Origin: Choristocarpus tenellus KU-1152
Taxonomy: Eukaryota > Phaeophyceae
DNA length: 29,921 nucleotides
Reading direction: 5' to 3'
NCBI GenBank assembly: GCA_964200185.2
Contig: CAXNAD020000096.1
Location: 1-29,921 of the forward strand
The position numbers and the translations under genes are program-made. Shown here piece after piece: positions 24,301 to 29,921 of the stretch (position 1 is the first letter of the stretch; each line of letters begins with the position of its first letter). The notes beneath the pieces were generated by a model, which had not been told where the DNA came from, did no database searches, and was given only the letters and a program-made list of their open reading frames with translations.

Positions 24301-25049
24301 TATTCTCCTGTAAAGAATATGTACATGAAAACAGGGTTAAAGGTACCCTGGCACAAGACCACAACCCTGCCCATAGATATCCCAGAAGATCGTAAGCACT
24401 CCAACTCAACTTTTAGGTATTTAACAAGGATGATCATACATATCATAAAGCGGATTCCTACTCCTATAACTGATCGAAGGTGTCGACATCAACTGTTGAA
24501 AGCCACAAGTTCCTACCAACTTCCGAGTACATAGGTATCGCCGGATAATTCCCCACCATATGGCGTGCATTGACGAGAGTAGTACAAGGCTTGTCTGAAC
24601 ACAATACTTGATAGGGGAATAAGCGTCATAGAAGTACTATTTCCAAAATCCACACCTCAGGTTGCTCCTCCTACTGGGCTAGTTCTAACCATTTCTTCAT
24701 CAAGAAGGTTACGCTTCACGGGTCTACGCCACATAAATCCACACAGTGACAACCACCATACCTGTTTGTCAGCATCATACTGCAAGATGCAGAACTGATA
24801 CCGTTCCGTTAACACAAATAGCCTATCTTGATCCTCGCTTAGGAGGCGGTAGGAATCCAATGTCGCAATCGTGCCGTATATGGGCACGTCCAGCCTGTGT
24901 GGGAGACCTTCCGAGGTTACTTCCCTAATCTCTAGACGAGACCCTTTTGCGAGTACCAGGTTGACGTCATCAGGACCTGTGAAGTTACACACTACAGAAT
25001 GGCTCACAGTTGTAGCCTTCTTAGCCGTGACTACATAGTTCCGCGCCAT
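15359..25049 (-). CDS. DDB1: DNA damage-binding protein 1 (CUL4 E3 ligase adaptor), 15 exons
   Basis: Exons on the minus strand: 25049-24762, 24106-22820, 22177-21986, 21723-21658, 20899-20627, 20436-20323, 20198-20101, 19059-18972, 18696-18613, 18308-18153, 17870-17775, 17576-17493, 17258-17144, 16269-16169 and 15787-15359. They total 3471 nt, 1156 aa (human 1140, Arabidopsis 1088). Every junction is phase-consistent. The start [11 protein letters not shown] and the end [12 protein letters not shown] are canonical DDB1 termini. DDB1 folds into three beta-propellers (BPA, BPB, BPC) plus a helical C-terminal domain. It links CUL4-RBX1 to WD40 substrate receptors for nucleotide-excision repair, replication control and, in plants, photomorphogenesis. 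Plant-type stretches include [16 protein letters not shown] and GVGGF..EEWRSF. Oddities are a GC-AG intron 13, an insertion of about 30-35 residues in exon 3 and an EEEEE run at the start of exon 8. Identity is very secure; exact exon ends are strongly supported. Confidence 0.97.
17122..17138. repeat. (AAT)n microsatellite in DDB1 intron 13
   Basis: A short run of AAT units immediately inside the GC-type donor of intron 13. Confidence 0.85.
18086..18116. repeat. Imperfect (CTAGATAA)n tandem repeat in DDB1 intron 10
   Basis: Four TAGATAA-like units (tagac, tagataaac, tagataagt, tagataaat) in a row. Confidence 0.7.
19203..19300. repeat. Cluster of inverted repeats in DDB1 intron 7
   Basis: Three hairpin-forming units lie in a row. 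The first is CATGTTGAC-TG-GTCAACATG (19203-19222, perfect 9-bp arms). The second is AAATCC-GGTGTT-GGATTT (19231-19248), with outer AATTCC/GGAATT arms at 19225-19230 and 19257-19262. The third has GGGTCA...TGACCC arms, with inner AATT pairing, to about 19300. It may be a decayed foldback or MITE-like insertion. Confidence 0.6.
21588..21622. repeat. 19-bp tandem repeat, about 1.8 copies, DDB1 intron 4
   Basis: ACTACTGTATAACATG is repeated with a 3-bp spacer, close to the donor of intron 4. Confidence 0.85.
21901..21943. repeat. 11-bp tandem repeat (ACACATTTACT), 3.9 copies, DDB1 intron 3
   Basis: Four perfect head-to-tail units, the last one base short. Confidence 0.95.
22208..22239. repeat. 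Two perfect copies of a 16-bp unit in DDB1 intron 2
   Basis: ACATTAGTGATAATTA is repeated head to tail with no mismatch, about 30 bp upstream of the exon 3 acceptor. Confidence 0.95.
22419..22438. repeat. (TATGG)4 microsatellite in DDB1 intron 2
   Basis: Four perfect pentanucleotide units. Confidence 0.95.
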
Positions 25050-25294
25050 CCTTCTGGATTTGGTGTAACAGTGGCAACACTGTCTCTGGCCTTTGCTTCA
25101 GGCAAAGACTTTAACTCACAGAGTCGATAGGCACAATGGATCAGCGACGATTATAATCGATACGCATCACTTGGAGGAGATGCACCAATCCACCCGAGGA
25201 TGTGATTTTTAAAGTGGTCACAACGCCTTCTACTGACGAACTCCGCACTTTTACAATAGGGAGTGTGAAAGCTTGCGGTGTCGAAGAAGTTGAA
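25050..25294. promoter_or_regulatory. Putative bidirectional promoter and 5' leaders of DDB1 and TMEM258
   Basis: Only 245 bp separate the DDB1 ATG (minus) from the TMEM258 ATG (plus), so both promoters and 5' UTRs must lie here or overlap neighbouring sequence. No convincing TATA box is seen. A small inverted repeat (CTTTGC / GCAAAG, about 25091-25107) lies close to the DDB1 start. On the TMEM258 side, upstream ATGs at 25136 (short ORF of six codons then TAA), about 25179 and about 25205 precede the proposed start. The TMEM258 transcript either begins downstream of them or uses leaky scanning. Confidence 0.5.
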
Positions 25295-25619
25295 ATGGTA
25301 AGCTCTACAGCTAAGTGAGAACAACGTAATCATTGGGTGAAATGCAATCCCATCCTTTGTCTTGACCTCTCGTTCCAATAAATTCTGTTCTGCCCAGGTG
25401 CCGTACTCAAGCCCTGTGCCTCTGGTTCTATATGGACCCTTGGCTGTGCACTTAGTTGGGGCAGGACTTGGTGTCATGGCTATGTATTCCATCCAACAAA
25501 TGAAAGTAACCAAAAATGGTCAGAGTATAGTCAAGGATATTTCGTTGGCATTGACCTCATCCTTGTTGCTTGGTTTCGGGGTGCTGTTTGGCCTGCTTTG
25601 GTCGGGTGTTTATGTTTAG
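25295..25619 (+). CDS. TMEM258: TMEM258/OST5, small oligosaccharyltransferase subunit, with ATG-only first coding exon
   Basis: The main exon, 25398-25619, encodes VPYSSPVPLVLYGPLAVHL through to SLLLGFGVLFGLLWSGVYV and TAG. The SPVP near the N-terminus and the ending xSLxxGFGVLFxLLWxGxYV are the TMEM258 hallmarks, with two membrane spans joined by a short basic loop. TMEM258/Ost5 is a small ER-membrane subunit of oligosaccharyltransferase, the N-glycosylation enzyme. No ATG is available in frame just upstream of the exon, but GAA ATG|GTAAGC at 25295-25297 gives a start codon directly followed by a strong donor. A 100-nt intron then ends in CTGCCCAG. The product would be 74 aa (human 79). Protein identity is secure; the ATG-only exon is inferred from splice signals and phase. 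It is head-to-head with DDB1. Confidence 0.85.
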
Positions 25620-26573
25620 TCTTTCTAAGATGCCTGCATTTTAATGGGATCAAGGATGAGGGATGCCTCCATGGGTATCTAGATTGTGTTTATGTTTGAG
25701 CGTGTGTGTATGCTCATGTTTGTGTATCTACGCAAATAAGTATGTTCCTTGTCAGGTTTGAGGTAACAACAGTACGACGAGATCAATGCCATCAACTGAA
25801 CCAGGATCTCACTATTTGTCGAGAGCTACTGCTTATACACAACATGAAACACCACATCCAGATGTAAGGTGACGAAGGTTGTCCTCTGTCTGCGTCTCCT
25901 CCATCCTTTTCTAGCCATATCTCAGGACTTTATATTCCAAGACTGGTTTCAATAGCGTAGTCACCCACAAGTGCAGGCTAACTTAACTCATCCCGCTCGG
26001 TGGGAGTGTACAGGCTTTGAAGTCCTCATGAAGCACTAGGAATAGGTTGTGCATATGATTGCAGCGCACAGTTAACACAATGGACTACCAAGATGTGGCA
26101 TGGTCTGGGCGGGCAGGTTGCAGTGAGCTATAAATGGGGAGTGGATAGAAAGGATAGTAAAATCCAGGTGGTGGAAGTCCTTACCCTTTCATAGTTTGCC
26201 TTACGCTTGATGTGTATGTCACAGCCGAACAGAGCAGCACACTGTGCTGTATGTGAAGTACCACTCTTGTCATTTTGGAAGTATTTGCTCCATTCTATGT
26301 TAAGAAGACTCTTCAGTGTACTTCAGTGTAAAAATGATGCCAAGGGGCAGAAATTATAGTTACAAATAGTTGCGTAGGAGACAAGCTCTGGGAAACACAA
26401 CGGCACTGAAATATTGATAACAAATATCCATGCTGAAGCACTCCTCTGGAGAAACCTTGTATTAAAAGGTAGTAAGCTCTACAACTAATGGCAAAGGTGT
26501 TCCACCTCTCCTCAGATTAAATCAAAAGAATAGCCATATTGTTACTGCTGCACTGCTTTCAGAATCTCTATAC
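25620..26573. other. Tail-to-tail intergenic region
   Basis: Lies between the TMEM258 stop and the lipocalin-like stop, so it must hold both 3' UTRs. No coding signal is seen. A duplicated CTTCAGTGTA occurs at about 26311-26331. Confidence 0.4.
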
Positions 26574-28488
26574 CTATCTCAACAGAGAGTTGTCTAGAAT
26601 ATTCACGCCCCATGCCGATCCCCAGCTCAATCTTTCCTTTTCCCTAATAATACTTCTATCTGTGCTTAGTGGGTACTGACAACCTTCATGTTGCACGATG
26701 TTCATTTCTTCTTTGTTACCACCGTATTGAGCAAGTCCCAATTCCATAGCACGTTGAAACATGTTATCTAGAGTCCTTTGTTCCACAAGTGGAACACGAC
26801 TCAAAAAGTTGACTCCCACAAATGCTCTTTGGTTGGCCACCTGAACACACTGCAATTGTATAGCCCTCTCATAAACTCGCATTCCCTGTGCATCTACCCC
26901 TTTCCACAGCTCCACCACCTGTAACAGACAACAATACAGGTGCGGGCTTGAAATCATTTGGTTGCATAAACAGTTGTGGTTACTCTGGCCATGACCACTG
27001 GGGTGTCTTTGTAGGGTCCTACATTGCACTTACTGTATTGGGCCATGTGTTGTAAAATGCATGCTCAGGGAACTGTCCCGGTGTTGCAGGGTTGTAGTTC
27101 ATTGTCATGTTGATAGCAAAGGTATCCGCTGGACCATACTCGTAGGGACACTTGGTAGTGAACATGTCCTCGATTGTGTTTCCTCTTCTTGTCATATTGA
27201 AACGGGTGCAGCCACAAAATCCCACCTGCGTCCAGTCATGATAAGCGAGCTCATACCTGGGTGATGAGAACGATACAAACGAAGCTCAACTCAAGAAACT
27301 ATATTCTTGTAACCGTGTCCACAAGCCAGAAAGAGCAATAGGCTACTGGTCTGGGACACAAAGATATATCCTTGAAGAGAAATATGTGGCAAAGACGTAC
27401 CAGACACCCATATACATGTCGACATCGAAATCTTCAACAGAGTGACTCCTCGTTTCCTCGTATGTTGGGCACCGCCCTGTCTTCCGGATGTCCTCTTGAG
27501 AGGAGCACAGAGATAGCATGGGTTGAGCAAATTTCACGATAAGCTCCATATGTAACAGTATAGGACCCCTGTTAATAATAAAATTCTACGTGTGCATACT
27601 TGCCAGAGGTTACCAAGTTGACATTTGCCAAACCTGAAAGGTCTTATCTCTCCAACAACTGTCTGTTACTAACACATGTAATATGGGGACATTTGTGATG
27701 GTAGAATCCAAAGGTTTATTAAAGCACTGTAACAGTGTAAAGTGAAAAATGATGAAGTACAGGAACACAAGGAGCAATTAAGGTCCATACATTTTACAGA
27801 ACAAATGCATTGACAATGGGGGGGGGAGGCTGTGCAATATTCTGTCCAACCTGTAAGTCCAAAACAGCTATAAATCAGTCCAGTTGTTAAATAGGCATTG
27901 CCTGGGTATGTCCAGTTTGCTTATTCAACCAGGAATAGAAATACTTTCTTCTATGTCCCAGTTTACAGTTACCTCTTTGAAGTATTTCCCATGTTTGTGC
28001 TTCCTTACTCAAGGTATGTTATCCTTGACTTCATGTAAGAATACTTCTCACCTATACACTGTACTCTACTAGTTCAAAATGTTTGTCACCAGATACGACA
28101 TTTTAGCCATGACTTTGACATGTATTGCAGAGTGCTCTCATGTTATTACTCTACAGTGTAGTATTCCTACTTGAGCCGACATTGATCCATCATGGTCGCC
28201 AATGCAAAGCAAAGTGTGTGTGAATATTCGGAGTTTTGGCATCTACACGCACAATTGAGCTCTAGCGTTTAAAATGGTATATATAATGTTATGCACACGT
28301 AACAAAATTTGGAGTGTAGGAAGGTGCAGGACCGCTGACCTACCAAAAAGGGCAAGAGCAGGCTTGTTCGATAGGGACATTCCTGCCGCAGCTCCGCTGA
28401 TGGTCACCCCCAGGTTGCGCAGAAAGGTCCCCCTTGTTTCTGTTCCTGCCTTGGTGGTCGGAGTTTGGGATTCGACCGAAGGTGCCAT
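26574..28488 (-). CDS. Lipocalin-like protein with hydrophobic leader, putatively plastid
   Basis: Five minus-strand exons: 28488-28344, 27633-27600 (34 nt), 27568-27401, 27256-27034 and 26918-26574. They total 915 nt, 304 aa, with all phases consistent. Residues 1-48 are Ser/Thr-rich with a single Arg pair-like RGTFLRN followed by a hydrophobic stretch ending ALALFG, resembling a plastid or thylakoid-type leader. After CPTYEETRS comes FDVDMYMGVWYELAYHDW (W116-Y117). The G-x-W-Y-E box is the lipocalin signature joining the first beta strand. Then GFCGCTRFNMT, MFTTKCPYEYGP and, in the last exon, IQLQCVQVANQRAFVGVNF and HEGCQYPL follow, with several cysteines likely in disulphides. It resembles algal apolipoprotein-D-like or violaxanthin de-epoxidase-related lipocalin domains. 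Ligand and exact family are unknown. It is convergent with TMEM258. Confidence 0.75.
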
Positions 28489-28729
28489 AATCGTATCAAG
28501 TGAAATTTACAACAATCCTCATGGAAACTGATAGTGAAAACTCGGACAATCTCCAACCAACACTCTGGCTTAGCATCATGCCGTCCAACTGTGTTACATT
28601 TGTAGACACCCCATCTTCACACCTCTCGTACCTGCCTACTGCTCCTTGCAACTAGTGTTCCTTTGCTTACCTGGTTGCCATGTATTTGCGAACCAACCAC
28701 AGTGTGGACATTGGTGTTACCACAGGTAG
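28489..28729. promoter_or_regulatory. Upstream region of the lipocalin-like gene
   Basis: No coding frame is supported. The region should contain the promoter and 5' UTR of the minus-strand lipocalin-like gene and possibly that of a plus-strand gene to the right. Confidence 0.35.
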
Positions 28730-28983
28730 TGGCCTCGGTGCCACTCCCACATCGCTAAGGACAGTTGTTGCGCGTTGCGGCAAGTACAGGGTCAGGCTGG
28801 GTTCGTCTTCGCCATACTTGAAACATCAACCAATTTACAACAACCGTTACAAGACAATATCTATCATGAACGGCTGACATCCTTCCCGGGAAGAGAAATT
28901 AAGGTAGAGTTTCTAGAGAGTGTGGATCATGATGAGGAATGCTGGTCGAAACGCTGTCATTATATGCTTCTAAAACACACCAG
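28730..28983 (+). CDS. Candidate exon of an unidentified plus-strand gene
   Basis: An open plus-strand frame begins after TAG 28727-28729. It reads ETSTNLQQPLQDNIYHERL and then FPGREIKVEFLESVDHDEE, and ends at a consensus donor (CACACCAG|GTGAGT). Its composition is protein-like. A possible following exon starts after CTTTTACAG at 29281, where two bases left over plus A would make Arg and the next donor is ATCAAG|GTAGAA at about 29379. Another frame there (29281-29438) is also open and ends at CGACAAG|GTGTGT, so the continuation is unclear. No start codon or family is identified. The upstream overlapping frame from ATG 28680 is an alternative. Confidence 0.3.
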
Positions 28984-29000
28984 GTGAGTCAAGGTGAGAC

Positions 29001-29012
29001 GCCACGCGTGGC
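29001..29012. repeat. 12-bp perfect palindrome
   Basis: GCCACGCGTGGC lies about 20 bp downstream of the candidate donor at 28984. Confidence 0.9.
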
Positions 29013-29193
29013 AAGCAACACCTAGCAATGGCGCTAGCACGCCTACACTGACAGCTGCAGATCTCCACATGAACCCATATGAGCACAGGGTTAAGAGTCT
29101 CGTGATGAAGTCAACAACAAACAACATGATGAAACGGGACTTATTGTGACGAATGGATGATTTGCGACGGGACTTGTGATTGACAAATAAATT

Positions 29194-29263
29194 CTTATTG
29201 TGGTTCACAAGTGATTAAGGGCATGGATACTGAATGTCCCAGGTTCGAGCCCCTTCCACGCCA
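29194..29263 (+). ncRNA. tRNA-like segment with pol III A and B boxes (tRNA pseudogene or SINE head)
   Basis: An A-box-like TGGTTCACAAG (29201-29211) and a perfect B box GGTTCGAGCCC (29242-29252) are spaced as in tRNA genes. A small stem GGAT/GTCC around ACTGAAT occupies the anticodon-arm position. The acceptor stem and T stem do not pair, so it is not a functional tRNA. A decayed tRNA or a tRNA-derived SINE head fits best. Confidence 0.35.
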
Positions 29264-29452
29264 GACTTCCTTTTACAGAAATCTTATTTCCAGTATCCAA
29301 CTTCACAAGGGTGGTACAACAGATTCTTTTGTACCATCCTGTTTGCGGCTATACCAAAAAAACGCCACACCAAGATCAAGGTAGAAACTTCGAGGCGGGT
29401 CCAGTGGAAGATTGGAGGGAGGAGGTGGAGCGACAAGGTGTGTAAATCCTGA

Positions 29453-29921
29453 ATCTGGTATATGAAGCAAAGCAGGAACAGGCCAGGTACAATTGATCGC
29501 AATGCAACATACAGTCATTAGCTGGCAGTAGTTTGAGAAGTAGTGAACAGTATAGTACCTCATGTCATGAGGTCGAAAAAGTCGTATACGAGCAAAAAAA
29601 TGTAGTAAGAGTAAAGTATTTTATTGATATATACGGTAAAAATACTTTTTAGGAATGTGCACACTCTATGCTACAGGCGAATAGTGCGAGCATTTCTTTC
29701 TGAGTGCCAAAATGCGCGAACAGTATACATACGCAAGAATTCATTTAAGAGGAACTTTGAATTGATAGAAGATGCAGACTAAGATTCAAAATGCATACAT
29801 AACCTTACAGAATATATGTCAATTCCTGAAAGTTGCAGAATAAAGATTTATGATTGGAGTATTTACACAGCAGTTTGCAGTTGTCATTTAACTCTTTGGC
29901 TGTAGAAAAACGGTGAATGAT
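29453..29921. other. AT-rich end of window, no feature supported
   Basis: No coding frame, repeat or RNA gene could be recognised. Confidence 0.35.

Noticed and set aside
27791-28072. 62-codon plus-strand frame in intron 1 of the lipocalin-like gene
   Set aside because: No motif or splice context. It lies in an intron defined by phase-compatible exons on the other strand.

Overview
This is a eukaryotic nuclear window. Its genes are broken by short GT-AG (and a few GC-AG) introns, its non-coding DNA is AT-rich, and it carries decayed retroelements. No bacterial operon structure, rRNA or CRISPR array is visible. The best-preserved gene is a full DDB1 whose sequence is nearer to land-plant DDB1 than to animal DDB1 at many diagnostic stretches (for example [20 protein letters not shown] and RTAEA). 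An STPG1-type sperm-tail PG-repeat protein implies a flagellum or cilium. A lipocalin-like protein with a possible plastid or thylakoid-type leader is also present. Together these suggest a flagellate photosynthetic eukaryote, most likely a green or streptophyte-type alga with a TE-containing genome. That assignment is inference; no species can be named from the sequence alone.

Layout. At 1-640 there is a minus-strand coding fragment of unknown identity (exon ending at 59, broken or bounded upstream by stops). At 1739-2649 a small plus-strand gene model of three phase-compatible exons has no recognised function. At 3420-3850 lies a frameshifted retroelement relic. At 4690-6453 is a four-exon plus-strand STPG1 orthologue of about 320 aa. 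At 7078-10773 is a degenerate Ty3/Gypsy-type LTR element with two ~190-bp LTRs, a gag relic with a CCHC knuckle and polyQ tract, and an integrase-C-terminus/chromodomain relic. No reverse transcriptase is recognisable. From 10774 to 15358 I see no convincing gene.

From 25049 down to 15359 (minus strand) runs DDB1 in 15 exons, 1156 codons plus stop, with every exon junction phase-consistent. Head-to-head with it, 245 bp away, is a plus-strand TMEM258/OST5 gene whose first coding exon appears to be only the ATG (25295-25297), followed by 25398-25619. Tail-to-tail with that is a five-exon minus-strand lipocalin-like gene (28488 to 26574, 304 aa) that includes a 34-nt microexon. Beyond 28.5 kb there is a candidate plus-strand exon ending at 28983 and a tRNA-like A-box/B-box segment at about 29201-29263.

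The genes are unrelated housekeeping or organelle functions: DDB1 (CUL4 ubiquitin ligase adaptor, nucleus), TMEM258 (oligosaccharyltransferase, ER), STPG1 (axoneme-associated) and a putative plastid lipocalin. The likely real interactions are positional: a shared DDB1/TMEM258 promoter and intron-borne repeats and hairpins. I found no convincing evidence of a wholly new multi-gene system. The most unusual items are the ATG-only exon, the phase-verified GC-AG introns, the microexon lipocalin gene and the RT-less chromodomain element.
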